Shown one piece after another: positions 32,435-42,703 of a stretch of DNA of 64,000 nucleotides. The position numbers were made by a program, and so were the translations under genes. How positions within the stretch are numbered: the first letter of the stretch is position 1; the number at the start of each line of letters is the position of its first letter. The notes beneath the pieces were generated by a model that saw only the letters and a program-made list of their open reading frames with translations, was not told the origin of the DNA and searched no databases. This DNA is from Butyrivibrio proteoclasticus B316 (GTDB lineage Bacteria; Bacillota; Clostridia; Lachnospirales; Lachnospiraceae), in NCBI RefSeq assembly GCF_000145035.1, contig NC_014387.1:1788001-1852000 (forward strand), in the 5' to 3' direction.

Positions 32435-35323
32435 TTAATCAGCATTAGTTGCACCATCCTGAAGAGTCTGAGCTGTTCCGGATATGATTTCATCCTCATC
32501 TCTAAGCTCAAAGTAGTAAGAAAGCGCATCTTTAGTGATCTGAGCAGCATAACTTGATGTATAACCATTAGCAATTCTGGTAGCAATTGCAATCTCTGGC
32601 CTCTCATAAGGCGCATAACATACAAAAAGAGAATGGTTTGGCTTACTCTTGGATTCCTGAGCTGTTCCGGTCTTACCAGCTACAGCAACACCAAGATTAG
32701 AATAATAAGCCTTGTCCTGAACCACCTGTCTCATTCCGGTATGTATAGCATTCCAATAAGACTGAGGCATATCAATAATATTTCTGACCTGAGCAGAATA
32801 TTCTTCAAGAAGGTTGCCATTTGAATCAGTGGTTTTATCAATAAGAGTCAGGTTATAGCATGTTCCGCTGTTAGCAACAGTTGTAACATACCTGGCAAGA
32901 CCAACTGTAGTATATGAGTTGGTACCCTGTCCAATAGCAGATCTTACAGCATCCATGTCTGAAACCTGAGGCTCAGATTCAGCAATTTCAATACCTGATT
33001 TTTCAGAAAGTCCATATAAATCAGCATATTTAGCTAGTTTCTCAAGACCAATATCAGGAGAATAGCTTTCACCATCTATTCCTAGTCTGTAACCCACTTC
33101 GTAAAAGAAACAGTTACAGGAATTTCTGATTCCTCCGGTAACATTAAGTCCTCCATGTCCTCTTGGGTAAATCCAACATCTGGGAGGATTATCAGTCTTA
33201 TCAAAAATACCACCGCAATAAATTACTGAATCCGTAGTTATAACGCCTTCCATCAGGCCCGCCGTAGAAGAAACCATCTTAAATGTAGATCCCGGAGCGG
33301 TTTTCTGCTGCGTAGCATAATTATAAAGCGGATTTGAATTATCCTGACGAAGTTTAGCATAATACTCGGCATCTACACCATTAGCCATCATATTATTGTC
33401 ATATCCGGGATATGATACAAGAGCAAGTATATCTCCGGTGTTAACGTCCGTAATGACCATAGATCCGGTACAAGGGTCAAGTGCAAGCTGCGCAGGTGTA
33501 ATGTCAAGATTTGATATACGATTTATCATAAACGCATAAGCTGACTCTCCACCTCTTTGCCATAATTCAAGCTCTTCCTCGTCAACATGAATTGCATTCT
33601 GTTCAATCAGAATATCGCAAACCTGTGAACCTGATATATATCCATCCAGTAAAAGATATTTGTAAAGCCTTGTCTTAAACTCAGCATCATCGGCTAAAGA
33701 AGAAACAATATACTCAGTTATCTGATTAAATATTTCTTCAGAATCAGCGTACTGATTATCAATACTTAACTTGGATACATCAATCCAGTTCATAGCAATT
33801 GCATATTTCAGATACTCTGCCAGTGAAATAGTTTCGTCATTTGTCCAGGCTATGTATGTAGCATCTTCTCTGTCAACCTTGGATGAATCAAGAATTCCAG
33901 CGTTGTAGAGATTGGCTGCAATATGGCTCATATACCACTGGTATTCCTTGGATAATTTGTCATAGCTTGTTTTCTTTTCACCAAGCTCAGCCCTAATTTC
34001 AGCTATAACAGATTCATTTTTGGAAATAAACGAATTGTATACTGCTTTCTCATTAGTACCGGCATCATCCGCAGAAAAATGGTTAACATCAACTATATTG
34101 TTATCAAAAACAGCATAATATACATCGTAAATTGGAATAACAATATTACTGGAGCTGGATGTCTCAGTAAATGTATACGTTTTAATATTCTGTATCTTAG
34201 AAACAAGAATTCCGGCAAGGGACTGCTCAATAATGTTATAGCAGGCCTCTGTCAGGTCCTTGTCAATAGTAAGATAAACATCATTTCCGGCTACAGAATC
34301 GACATAATTACTGGTTTCAATTACCTGACCGGTATTATCAACATAAACGGTCTCTGAACCTTTTGTTCCCTGAAGAACGCTCTCCATAGCCTGTTCAATA
34401 CCTGATTTACCAACAGTGTCATTTATTCCATAATTACTGTCAATCTGCTGAAGTTCATAAAGTTCATCCTCAGATACTTTACCTGTATAACCAAGAATCT
34501 GAGAAAAATATACAGAATCAACATATTTACGAGCTGTGTTCTCTTCAATTGAAACTCCGTCGAGTGTATCAGCATTCTCCATTACATCTGCAACTGTCTG
34601 ATCGCTGACATCAGAAGCTACAGTAGTATCAATATATTTTTGATAACTGTTAGTACTCATGTTGTATCTGATATTAAGTACCTTAAGAGCCCTGTCATTT
34701 GAATAGTTCATTCTTGGTACAAACGTTGATGAATCATCCGGATCCTCATAATCCCCGATGCCAAAGCTCTTGCACATATCATCTACAACTTCCGTTGCTG
34801 TCTTGGTCTTTTCTTCGTATTTGAGGTCATTTACGCTTGATCTGCCATAAACATCTGCAAGGAACCTTAAAAGAGCATTTCCTTCAACAGTATATTCATA
34901 AGCATTATTTTCATTAAGAACTATTTTGAAGTCCTGATCAACAGAGTCTCCATTATCTTCAATAATATCAATAAGTCTGTTAAGAGTTGTGTTGATAGAC
35001 TTATTTTTACCTCTGCCTGATTTATAAACGTCTTCTATGGTAACTGAGTTTGCTAGCTCATTATAAGCAAGAAGCTTGCCATTTCTGTCATATATATTTC
35101 CTCTGGTAGCAGCAATACTTTTTTCTTTCTTAATCCTGAGTTTAAATGTGTCAAGATAATACTCTCCATTAATGATCTGCAAAGAAAAAAGCCTGTAAAC
35201 CATAATAGAAGCCAGACAGATCAGAACACCACAGATTATGACTGCTCTTGAAGTTATGAACTTAATTACAGCTTCTTTAATCTCATTAAACAAATTTCTT
35301 GGCGCTCCTTTGCTCTCTTTCAT
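32435..35323 (-). CDS. mrdA: Class B penicillin-binding protein 2 with a large insertion
   Basis: Transpeptidase of the elongasome. Active-site motifs: STFK in KTAPGSTFKMV, SCN in RNSCNCFF and KTGTAQ in VAGKTGTAQES. An N-terminal membrane helix (about 25-47) and the dimerisation region (ATRGNIYDRNGKLLAYNE) precede it. At 962 residues it is much longer than the usual 600-700: an extra block of roughly 200 residues lies between LTIDKDLTEACYNIIEQ and PCTGSMVITDVNTGDILA. The start is uncertain: ATG 35323 has no good ribosome binding site, while TTG 35293 follows AAAGGAG at ten bases. It overlaps mreD. Confidence 0.93.
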   Translation of the reverse strand: MKESKGAPRNLFNEIKEAVIKFITSRAVIICGVLICLASIMVYRLFSLQIINGEYYLDTFKLRIKKEKSIAATRGNIYDRNGKLLAYNELANSVTIEDVYKSGRGKNKSINTTLNRLIDIIEDNGDSVDQDFKIVLNENNAYEYTVEGNALLRFLADVYGRSSVNDLKYEEKTKTATEVVDDMCKSFGIGDYEDPDDSSTFVPRMNYSNDRALKVLNIRYNMSTNSYQKYIDTTVASDVSDQTVADVMENADTLDGVSIEENTARKYVDSVYFSQILGYTGKVSEDELYELQQIDSNYGINDTVGKSGIEQAMESVLQGTKGSETVYVDNTGQVIETSNYVDSVAGNDVYLTIDKDLTEACYNIIEQSLAGILVSKIQNIKTYTFTETSSSSNIVIPIYDVYYAVFDNNIVDVNHFSADDAGTNEKAVYNSFISKNESVIAEIRAELGEKKTSYDKLSKEYQWYMSHIAANLYNAGILDSSKVDREDATYIAWTNDETISLAEYLKYAIAMNWIDVSKLSIDNQYADSEEIFNQITEYIVSSLADDAEFKTRLYKYLLLDGYISGSQVCDILIEQNAIHVDEEELELWQRGGESAYAFMINRISNLDITPAQLALDPCTGSMVITDVNTGDILALVSYPGYDNNMMANGVDAEYYAKLRQDNSNPLYNYATQQKTAPGSTFKMVSSTAGLMEGVITTDSVIYCGGIFDKTDNPPRCWIYPRGHGGLNVTGGIRNSCNCFFYEVGYRLGIDGESYSPDIGLEKLAKYADLYGLSEKSGIEIAESEPQVSDMDAVRSAIGQGTNSYTTVGLARYVTTVANSGTCYNLTLIDKTTDSNGNLLEEYSAQVRNIIDMPQSYWNAIHTGMRQVVQDKAYYSNLGVAVAGKTGTAQESKSKPNHSLFVCYAPYERPEIAIATRIANGYTSSYAAQITKDALSYYFELRDEDEIISGTAQTLQDGATNAD

Positions 35324-35810
35324 CAATTCTGTTGTTCAGATACAGAATAAATGGGTAAAAGAAAATAGCTATAATTGCTGTATATACCATTTCAGGTAAG
35401 ATAACATTCAGCATGTAATAGCCAATATCAAATTTAGTTCTAAACAGGAACATAAGTACATAGCATATAAACCCAAACAAAAAGTCCGCTACTGTAATGA
35501 AAACGATAGGAATGACTATATTCTGAGAGAAAAATACTTCATGAAACTTACCGACAATAAATCCCAGATACATATAGATAAGGGCAAAAAAGCCTAAGTA
35601 AGTACCAAAGAAAATATCAACCAAAAGTCCGCTAAAAAAGCCCATGATAAGGCCGGATTTGTCTCCTTTTATAAAGCCTGAGGCTGCTACAACAATCATT
35701 AAAAGATTTGGCGCAGTATCTCCAAAATCCAGAGCCCGAAAAACAGTAGTCTGTAATATAAATGATACAAGCACCAATATAAAGTTGGTTAAAAAACGCC
35801 TTATATTCAT
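35286..35810 (-). CDS. mreD: Rod shape-determining protein MreD
   Basis: Integral membrane subunit of the elongasome, 174 residues, with five or six membrane segments and the family start (LTNFILVLVSFILQTTVF). Motifs include GFFSGLLVDIFFGTYLGFFA near 57. AGGATT precedes ATG 35810, ten bases after the mreC stop. The C-terminal tail is charged (NNRIDEREQRSAKKF) and overlaps the start of the PBP2 gene, so the two are translationally coupled. Confidence 0.92.
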   Translation of the reverse strand: MNIRRFLTNFILVLVSFILQTTVFRALDFGDTAPNLLMIVVAASGFIKGDKSGLIMGFFSGLLVDIFFGTYLGFFALIYMYLGFIVGKFHEVFFSQNIVIPIVFITVADFLFGFICYVLMFLFRTKFDIGYYMLNVILPEMVYTAIIAIFFYPFILYLNNRIDEREQRSAKKFV

Positions 35811-35820
35811 TTAATAATCC

Positions 35821-36690
35821 TTAATTCGTTACATTTTTCTTGAGTTCGAGAAGAACAAGAACAATATTCAGATGCTCAAAATCTACTGCAGGTGTCATAG
35901 TACCTGATTTAGTAAGATTATTGGAGTCATCATCTATAGTTGATATATACCCTACCAAAATACCAGGAAGATATTTATCACTAATATTAGAAGTTACAAT
36001 CTTATCTCCAATGCTGACCTTGTCTACATCGTCAACAAGCTTGGAAAACCTTATAAGTCCCTGCCTGTATAATTCAAGGTCGCCTGATACGATCAGATTA
36101 TCTGATGAAGATAAAACCATGCCACTTACAGAAGCATTATCAGCAATAATAGACTGAACCTTGGCCCAATCGGGACCAACGTCAATTATGCGGCCTACCA
36201 AAGCTCCATTGGCAATAACATTCATATCAATAGCCAGACCATCATCAGAACCTTTGTCAATTACAAAAGAATGATACCAGTTGCCAGCATCCTTGGCGAT
36301 GATACGGGCGCCTATCTTCTCATATTTTTCATATGGATCATCAAGCTGATACATGTTGCGCAGTTCAATGAGCTCGTATTTTTCCTGTTCAAGAGTAGTA
36401 TTTGCAATTGTAAGTTCATCAATCTGGTTTTTGAGCTTCTCATTTTCATCAAGAAGCTGTGTTATTGACGAAAGTTTATCTGTAGTATTACGAAGATATG
36501 TTCCGACTGTAGTTATCCCTTTTTGAAATGGCACAACAAAAATGCCTGCAAAAGAATTAAGCGGGCCTGTAAAAAGATTAGTGTTAAAGGTGATGATGAT
36601 CATACCTGTACACAATATAGTTAAAATAAAGAGGAGATATTTACTTGGTAATGTAAACGCTTCTCCTCTTCTCTTGACAATGGGACTCAT
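35821..36690 (-). CDS. mreC: Rod shape-determining protein MreC
   Basis: Bitopic scaffold linking MreB to PBP2 and RodA. 289 residues: one membrane helix (about 18-37), a coiled coil (about 68-115, rich in Leu, Glu and Lys), then the beta-barrel domain (ARIIAKDAGNWYHSFVIDKG; GLAIDMNVIANGALVGRIID). The C-terminus ends VLVLLELKKNV, typical of the family. The ATG overlaps the mreB stop by one base. Confidence 0.93.
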   Translation of the reverse strand: MSPIVKRRGEAFTLPSKYLLFILTILCTGMIIITFNTNLFTGPLNSFAGIFVVPFQKGITTVGTYLRNTTDKLSSITQLLDENEKLKNQIDELTIANTTLEQEKYELIELRNMYQLDDPYEKYEKIGARIIAKDAGNWYHSFVIDKGSDDGLAIDMNVIANGALVGRIIDVGPDWAKVQSIIADNASVSGMVLSSSDNLIVSGDLELYRQGLIRFSKLVDDVDKVSIGDKIVTSNISDKYLPGILVGYISTIDDDSNNLTKSGTMTPAVDFEHLNIVLVLLELKKNVTN

Positions 36691-37694
36691 TATTTATCCT
36701 CTTCAATACCATATGCAAGAGCTTTATACTGGTCTTCCTTAATGATCTTGGCAAGACCAAGTGCTCCTGATCCTACTGGATTTTCAGCAATATTAACGTT
36801 AAGTCCGACACCATTACTAAGTCTCTGTGCGAGATGGCAAACCTGTGAAGCGCCACCTGTAAGATATAATCCATGCTTGAAAATATCAGCAGCAAGTTCC
36901 GGCGGGGTCTTCTCAAGCGCAGCTTTAATGTTATCCAAAATAGCATCAAAGTTCTCGATAAGAGCCTGATTAAGAAGATCTGTAGGAATCTTACGCTCAA
37001 CAGGAAGTCCTGTTACGATATCTCTTCCGTACACAACAGCATCCTTGCCCTCTTTTTCAAGATCCTTAAGAGAAATCTTAACAGCTTCTGAAGTCTTCTC
37101 ACCAATAAGAAGGCCGAATTCCTTACGTATCACGTTTCTGATAGATTCGTCAAACTTTTTGCCACCAACCTTGATGAGCTTGCTGACAACTATTCCACGA
37201 AGAGACAAGATAGAAATCTCAGTTGTATCATAACCAACATTAACAACAAGAACACCCTGAGAATTCATAACATCAACATTCATTCCAAGTCCGTCTGCAA
37301 GTGGCTTCTTGACCATCATGATCTTCTTGGCCTTAATTCCGGCATCATTGATAAGATCATGGAAAGCTCTTCTCTCAACTTCTGTAACATCCTTAGGAAC
37401 AGCAATATAAACCTCACAAGGCTTAACAGAGCCCTTCATCTGATCTGTCAAAAAGAGTCTTACAAGTGTCTCCATATGTTCAATATCAGCAATTACTCCA
37501 CTGTTAAGAGGATAAGAAATCTTAATCTTATCAGGAGCCTTCTCATACATTTCATAAGCTGAATTGCCATATGCAAAGACATTAGTCTTATTCTCAATAG
37601 CAATCATATTCTTCTCAACTGTAAGAGAATCCTCATCTCTGTTGTAAATCTTGATGTTGCTGGTACCAAGATCGATTCCAAAAATATTACCCAA
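36690..37694 (-). CDS. mreB: Rod shape-determining actin homologue MreB
   Basis: Bacterial actin that guides elongation. 334 residues. Phosphate-binding loop GIDLGTSNIKIY near 5, the second loop VVNVGYDTTEISILSLRG near 149, and the adenosine motif LYLTGGASQVCHLAQRL near 278. The start is TTG at 37694 with AAGGAGG seven bases upstream, lying at the end of radC. The protein is more divergent than the main MreB of model species (for example VKKPLADGLGMNV in place of the usual IEEPMAAAIG), so it may be a paralogue such as Mbl, though its place before mreC-mreD favours MreB. Confidence 0.9.
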   Translation of the reverse strand: MGNIFGIDLGTSNIKIYNRDEDSLTVEKNMIAIENKTNVFAYGNSAYEMYEKAPDKIKISYPLNSGVIADIEHMETLVRLFLTDQMKGSVKPCEVYIAVPKDVTEVERRAFHDLINDAGIKAKKIMMVKKPLADGLGMNVDVMNSQGVLVVNVGYDTTEISILSLRGIVVSKLIKVGGKKFDESIRNVIRKEFGLLIGEKTSEAVKISLKDLEKEGKDAVVYGRDIVTGLPVERKIPTDLLNQALIENFDAILDNIKAALEKTPPELAADIFKHGLYLTGGASQVCHLAQRLSNGVGLNVNIAENPVGSGALGLAKIIKEDQYKALAYGIEEDK

Positions 37695-37704
37695 AACGTC
37701 CTCC

Positions 37705-38418
37705 TTATTGCCATAGCAAGTCTTTTTCCCTAAGACTGCAATATGACCTGTCTCCTATTATGATATGATCTTGTAATCTGATATCAAGCATAATACCCGA
37801 TTCACTGATCTTGTTGGTTACTATAACATCAGCCTTGCTTGGAGACGGATCTCCAGTAGGATGATTGTGTAAAAGAATTATATTTGATGCCCCACACTTA
37901 AGTGCACGCATAAATACATCTCTAGGCGATAAACTTGCAGAATTAACGGTTCCTATCGATAATAGACATTCCTCAATAAGATTAAGCTTATTATCAAGAC
38001 ATAAAAGAATCGTTTTCTCCTGCTCTTCATGTCTTAGTTTCTCCATAAAATAATCTGCCACATCAGAAGGATTGTTGCAATTTAAAAGCTCACCTCTTGT
38101 CTGTGAAGACATCCTCTTGGCAATTTCTGCTATACATTTAAGCTTGACTGCCTTGATCTGCCCAATACCATGGATGCTCATAAGTTCATCCAGTGTCAGG
38201 GAAAATAAGGAGTTAAGGCCCTTCTCCTTGCCTATTCCCAAGTCCATTATCTGCCCGGCTATATCTACCGGTGAATTACAATTGCTGCCGGTTCTGATAA
38301 TAATAGCCAGAAGCTCTGTATCAGTAAGGCTTTCAGGCCCATAAGCCAGAAACCTCTCATAGGGAAAACATTCCCTGTTCGCAGAACTCTCTGTAAGTAA
38401 TGCATTAAATGATCTCAT
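37705..38418 (-). CDS. radC: RadC/JAB domain protein
   Basis: 237 residues. N-terminal UPF0758 helix-hairpin-helix part (SLTDTELLAIIIRTG near 30; LMSIHGIGQIKAVKLK near 80) and C-terminal JAB/MPN metalloprotease-like domain with HNHPTGDPSPSKAD near 180. The metal-binding His and Asp are intact. The family is named for a repair phenotype later assigned elsewhere, and its true role is unsettled. A radC-mreB-mreC-mreD order is common in bacteria. GAAGGAG precedes ATG 38418. Confidence 0.92.
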   Translation of the reverse strand: MRSFNALLTESSANRECFPYERFLAYGPESLTDTELLAIIIRTGSNCNSPVDIAGQIMDLGIGKEKGLNSLFSLTLDELMSIHGIGQIKAVKLKCIAEIAKRMSSQTRGELLNCNNPSDVADYFMEKLRHEEQEKTILLCLDNKLNLIEECLLSIGTVNSASLSPRDVFMRALKCGASNIILLHNHPTGDPSPSKADVIVTNKISESGIMLDIRLQDHIIIGDRSYCSLREKDLLWQ

Positions 38419-38486
38419 TGATCTCCTTCCGATATAATACTCCAGACAATCAGAAAAAGACCACTTTATATTTTAACATACTAATA

Positions 38487-39782
38487 TCAGTTTAAACAAG
38501 ATTCTGACACTATTCCTGCATCAACCAGACTCTGAAGAGTCTTGAGAATACCGAGTTTAGCATGAGGCCATGTAAGACCTCCCTGGAAAAATACCGAATA
38601 TGGCTCCTTAATAGGTCCATCGGCTGACAGCTCGATAGAAGAACCTGATACAAAAGCTCCGGCAGCCATAATAACCTGTGCATCATATCCAGGCATATCC
38701 CAAGGTTCAGGTGAAACAAAGGAATCAACAGGAGCAGCGGCCTGAACGCCCTGACAAAAAGCAATAACGCCATCTGCTCTTCCAAAAGTCACAGCCTGAA
38801 TAATATCATGTCTGTCTTCAGTTGCATTAGGACAAACATCAAAGCCAAGCTTCTCATAGATATTTGCAGCAAAAATAGCTCCTTTAAGGGCCGATGCTGT
38901 AACTGTAGGAGCGAGGAAAAATCCCTGATAAAACTGTGGGAGAATTCCAAGTGAAGCTCCGACTTCCTTTCCAAGTCCTGGAGAAGTAAGCCTGAATGCA
39001 GCATTTTCTACACATTCTTTTGTTCCTGCAATATATCCGCCGATAGGAGCAAGTCCGCCACCCGGATTTTTGATAAGTGAACCAACAACCATGTCGGCTC
39101 CAACATCTGACGGCTCTTTAATATCAACAAATTCGCCATAGCAATTGTCTACCATACATATGACGTCTTTTTTAACTGATTTAATAAAAGAGATGAGCTC
39201 TCCGATTCTGACTACAGAAAGAGTTGGTCTTGTCTGGTATCCTTTAGATCTCTGTATAGTACAAAGCTTGATATTAGAGTTCTCAAGTAAAGTCTTTCTG
39301 ATATTATCAAAATCAAAAGATCCATCCTCAAGAAGATCTACCTGAGTATAGCTGACACCATATTCAGCAAGTGAACCCTTTGAAGGTCTGATACCGATGA
39401 CCTCTTCAAGGGTATCATAAGGTTTTCCAACCGGTGAAAAAAGCATATCTCCCGGGCGAAGGTTACTCATCAGTGCAAGAGCGAGCGCATGAGTCCCACA
39501 TGTGATCTGCGGTCTCACAAGTGCATCCTCTGTATGGAAAACTGAAGCGTATACAGCCTCAAGTTTCTCTCTACCTATATCGTTATATCCATATCCTGTT
39601 GTTCCAAGAAGGCATGCCTCACTGACCTTGTTATCCTGCATTGCCTTCAAAACCTTAAGCTGATTATACTCAGCATTTTCATCAATCTTTTTAAATCTCT
39701 CTTCAAGACCAGAAAGAATCCTCTCGCCATACTCAAATACAGCGTCAGATATTCCAATTGCCTTATACATTTCCTTCTTCAT
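38487..39782 (-). CDS. Methionine gamma-lyase family PLP enzyme (aluminium-resistance protein family)
   Basis: 431 residues of the fold-type I PLP family PF06838. The Schiff-base Lys is in GSLIKNPGGGLAPIGGYIAG near 236; phosphate binding is around CGTHALALAL near 95. Bacillus YnbB is a relative; the true substrate is not settled. The gene starts inside the last 20 bases of miaA, matching the miaA-ynbB neighbourhood of many Firmicutes. ATG 39782 has a modest ribosome binding site (AGGATT). Confidence 0.88.
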   Translation of the reverse strand: MKKEMYKAIGISDAVFEYGERILSGLEERFKKIDENAEYNQLKVLKAMQDNKVSEACLLGTTGYGYNDIGREKLEAVYASVFHTEDALVRPQITCGTHALALALMSNLRPGDMLFSPVGKPYDTLEEVIGIRPSKGSLAEYGVSYTQVDLLEDGSFDFDNIRKTLLENSNIKLCTIQRSKGYQTRPTLSVVRIGELISFIKSVKKDVICMVDNCYGEFVDIKEPSDVGADMVVGSLIKNPGGGLAPIGGYIAGTKECVENAAFRLTSPGLGKEVGASLGILPQFYQGFFLAPTVTASALKGAIFAANIYEKLGFDVCPNATEDRHDIIQAVTFGRADGVIAFCQGVQAAAPVDSFVSPEPWDMPGYDAQVIMAAGAFVSGSSIELSADGPIKEPYSVFFQGGLTWPHAKLGILKTLQSLVDAGIVSESCLN

Positions 39783-40701
39783 AAATCCTAATCATCTCTT
39801 TCAAAATTAATTCATCGTTGTGATCAAACTCATTCTTGTCGATCCAAATAACATCTTTTTCTCGTCTGAACCAGGTGAGCTGTCTCTTTGCAAAATGCCT
39901 TGTATTAAGCTTGATCAGATATATAGCTCTTTCAAGATCATATTCGCCGTCCAGATAGCCCAATATTTCCCTGTATCCAAGACTCTGCATGGAAGTAGCA
40001 GCTCTTGGAATATTGTACTTTTCAAGTGATTTGACCTCATCGACAAGACCATCTTCGATCATCTGATCTACTCTTTTGTCTATGCGTGAGTATAGCGTTT
40101 TTCTCTCATCTGTCAATACAAAATATCTAAAATCGTATGGTGATAGGCGCTGGTGCTGCTCCTCATTATGCTCTGAAATAGGTCTTCCTGTCTTATGAAA
40201 ATACTCCAAAGCTCTTATCACTCTCTTTGAATTATTCTCATGGATCATATCAGCAGAAACAGGGTCAACCGCCCTTAATTCCTCGTGAAGAGCATGAACT
40301 CCCTCTGTTTTTACTCTTTCTTCCAAAATATGTCTATAGCTGTCATCTTCATCAGTCTCAGTAAAATCAATATCATACAAAACAGCCTGTATATAAAAGC
40401 CTGTACCACCAACGATAATAGGCACCTTACCCCTTGATGAAATATCAGCAATAGCTTCTTTTACAAGCTTCTGAAAAGAAAAAACATTAAAATCCTCAGT
40501 AGGCTCTAGGAAGTCAATCAGGTGATGTCTGACTCCGTCCATTTTATCAGGGCTTATCTTGTCTGTTCCAATATTCATATATTTATAGACTTGCATAGAA
40601 TCAGCGGAGATTATCTCTCCGCCAAGTCTCTTTGCAAGCTCTATTGATAGTTTTGATTTTCCGACTGCTGTCGGACCTGTGAGAACTATAAGTTTCTGCA
40701 T
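39763..40701 (-). CDS. miaA: tRNA dimethylallyltransferase
   Basis: Adds the isopentenyl group to A37 of tRNAs reading UNN codons; MiaB later thiomethylates it. 312 residues. P-loop LTGPTAVGKSKLSIELA near 7, DSMQVYKYMNIGTDK near 34, GGTGFYIQAVLYDI near 98 and RATSMQSLGYREILGYL near 240. I used ATG 40701 (MQKLIVL); a TTG at 40710 would overlap mutL's end. Both miaA and miaB occur in this cluster. Confidence 0.94.
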   Translation of the reverse strand: MQKLIVLTGPTAVGKSKLSIELAKRLGGEIISADSMQVYKYMNIGTDKISPDKMDGVRHHLIDFLEPTEDFNVFSFQKLVKEAIADISSRGKVPIIVGGTGFYIQAVLYDIDFTETDEDDSYRHILEERVKTEGVHALHEELRAVDPVSADMIHENNSKRVIRALEYFHKTGRPISEHNEEQHQRLSPYDFRYFVLTDERKTLYSRIDKRVDQMIEDGLVDEVKSLEKYNIPRAATSMQSLGYREILGYLDGEYDLERAIYLIKLNTRHFAKRQLTWFRREKDVIWIDKNEFDHNDELILKEMIRIYEEGNV

Positions 40702-40702
40702 A

Positions 40703-42703
40703 TTATTCAACTACTCTCTTAAACTTCTTATCAATCTCATATTTACTCATAGAGATAATCGTAGGTCTGCCATGAGGACAGTTATACGGATTATCCAACT
40801 TGAGAAGTTCATCAAGAAGCGCTTCCATTTCCTGAGTGGTCATCCTGGTATTGCCTTTAACAGAAGCCTTGCAAGCCATACTTGCGATCTTATAATTGAT
40901 CACATCAGGGGTTCTGTCCAAACTAGTCTCATGTGACAGTTCATCAAGAATTTCCTGGAACATTTCTTTTTCATTATCACAGCCAAAAAGATCTACAGGA
41001 ATAGCTCTCATTGCATATTCATGGCCGCCGAAGTTCTCAATATTAAATCCAAGCTTTTCAAAATACTGCCTGTATTCAAGGAAGATTTCTTCTTCGGCAG
41101 CAGAAAGTGTAACTATTACAGGCGGATTCACCATCTGAGATAAAATGTCGCCGGATTTATATCTTTTCATCATTCTCTCATAGTTGACCTTCTCATGAGC
41201 TGCATGCTGATCAACCATAAACATTTTATCCTTAAATCCAATTATCCAGTATGTTCCAAAAATCTGTCCAAGAATTTCATATTCTTTGACATTTTCTTTT
41301 GTGAGAACCTTTTCATCAAAAAGGTTCAACTGAACAGGCTTTTTTTCTACAACAATTGCATCCTGTTGCTTGATTATAGATGAAGGTCTATCGTTTTTCT
41401 CTGCCTTGGAGCCATCCAGATCTCCAAATATTCTGGTCCATACAGCTGATTTGTTGACGTCTTCTATCTTAATTGGCTTTTCTTTAACCCCGGTTGCATA
41501 AACAGGTTCACTTTCAGCCACTTTGTTTTCTTCAAATCTTACTCTTTCAAATGGCTGAGGAGCAGGTCTGTTTGAAGGCTTTTCAGTTTCATGCGCATGC
41601 ACTTTTTCAGGAGCTAAGCCCGAAGTGCTTGCTGTTGAAGATAAAGAATTGGCGCCGTTAGCCTCTGAAGCCTTCTCATCATCCTTACTTGATAAAAGAG
41701 CATCCGGAATCATTTCCTGAGCACTAAGTACATTTTCTACGCTTGTTTTAATAAAATCATATAAAAGCGCCTGGTTATTAAACCTGACTTCCAGCTTGGC
41801 GGGATGAACATTAACATCCACCATGGAAGGGTCCATTCTGATATGAAGAATTGCAAAAGGGAACTTATGCATCATAAGATACTGTTTGTACCCTTCTTCC
41901 AAGGCTTTGGAGATGATCTTATCCTTGACATATCTTCCATTTACAAAGAAAATCTCAAAATTTCTGTTTGATCTGTTAAGTGTAGGTTCTCCAAGATACC
42001 CTTCTACCGTAATTCCGTGGTCGGAAGCACTGATCGGTCTGACGCTTACGCTAACATCTCTTCCATAAATTCTGTATATCAGTTCCTTGAGGTCTCCGTT
42101 TCCTGATGTAGAGAACTTATCATCCTTGTTATTGATATAGTGGAAAGAAATAGTGGGATTATCAAGAGCAAGATGCTCCATAACATCACCAATATAACTT
42201 CCTTCTGTCTGAGGAGTCTTAAGGAACTTCTTTCTGGCAGGTGTATTGTAAAAGAGATTGCGGATAATAAAAGTTGTTCCGTCGGGGGCACCAATCTCAT
42301 CCATTCCGGCTTCCTCACCGCCGTTAATTGAATACCTTGTTCCCGTAAGATCATCCTTGGTTTTGGTAATACAGTCTACCTGAGCTACCGAAGAAATACT
42401 TGACAGAGCTTCACCTCTGAATCCAAGAGAATGAATACTGAAAAGATCATCTATATTTTTAAGCTTACTTGTGGCATGCCTCTTAAAAGCCTTGCGGATC
42501 TGGCTCTTTTCGATTCCGCTTCCATTGTCTGTAACTCGTATCATATCGATACCGCCGCCCTTTATCTCAACAGTAACGGCTGTAGCACCGGAATCTATTG
42601 CATTCTCTACTAGCTCCTTGACTACGCTTGCAGGCCTCTCAACAACTTCACCTGCAGCAATCTGATCTATAGTATTTTTATCAAGCTCATTTATAAAGGC
42701 CAT
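40703..42703 (-). CDS. mutL: DNA mismatch repair protein MutL
   Basis: 666 residues. The N-terminal GHKL ATPase shows IAAGEVVERPASVVKELVEN, DNGSGIEKSQI and HSLGFRGEALSSI. The C-terminal domain has the endonuclease motif DQHAAHEKVNYE (DQHA-x2-E-x4-E), the ACKASVKGNTRM stretch and CPHGRP, so this MutL is of the nicking type found where MutH is absent. A low-complexity linker (about 335-440) joins the two. The gene directly follows mutS. Confidence 0.95.
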   Translation of the reverse strand: MAFINELDKNTIDQIAAGEVVERPASVVKELVENAIDSGATAVTVEIKGGGIDMIRVTDNGSGIEKSQIRKAFKRHATSKLKNIDDLFSIHSLGFRGEALSSISSVAQVDCITKTKDDLTGTRYSINGGEEAGMDEIGAPDGTTFIIRNLFYNTPARKKFLKTPQTEGSYIGDVMEHLALDNPTISFHYINNKDDKFSTSGNGDLKELIYRIYGRDVSVSVRPISASDHGITVEGYLGEPTLNRSNRNFEIFFVNGRYVKDKIISKALEEGYKQYLMMHKFPFAILHIRMDPSMVDVNVHPAKLEVRFNNQALLYDFIKTSVENVLSAQEMIPDALLSSKDDEKASEANGANSLSSTASTSGLAPEKVHAHETEKPSNRPAPQPFERVRFEENKVAESEPVYATGVKEKPIKIEDVNKSAVWTRIFGDLDGSKAEKNDRPSSIIKQQDAIVVEKKPVQLNLFDEKVLTKENVKEYEILGQIFGTYWIIGFKDKMFMVDQHAAHEKVNYERMMKRYKSGDILSQMVNPPVIVTLSAAEEEIFLEYRQYFEKLGFNIENFGGHEYAMRAIPVDLFGCDNEKEMFQEILDELSHETSLDRTPDVINYKIASMACKASVKGNTRMTTQEMEALLDELLKLDNPYNCPHGRPTIISMSKYEIDKKFKRVVE

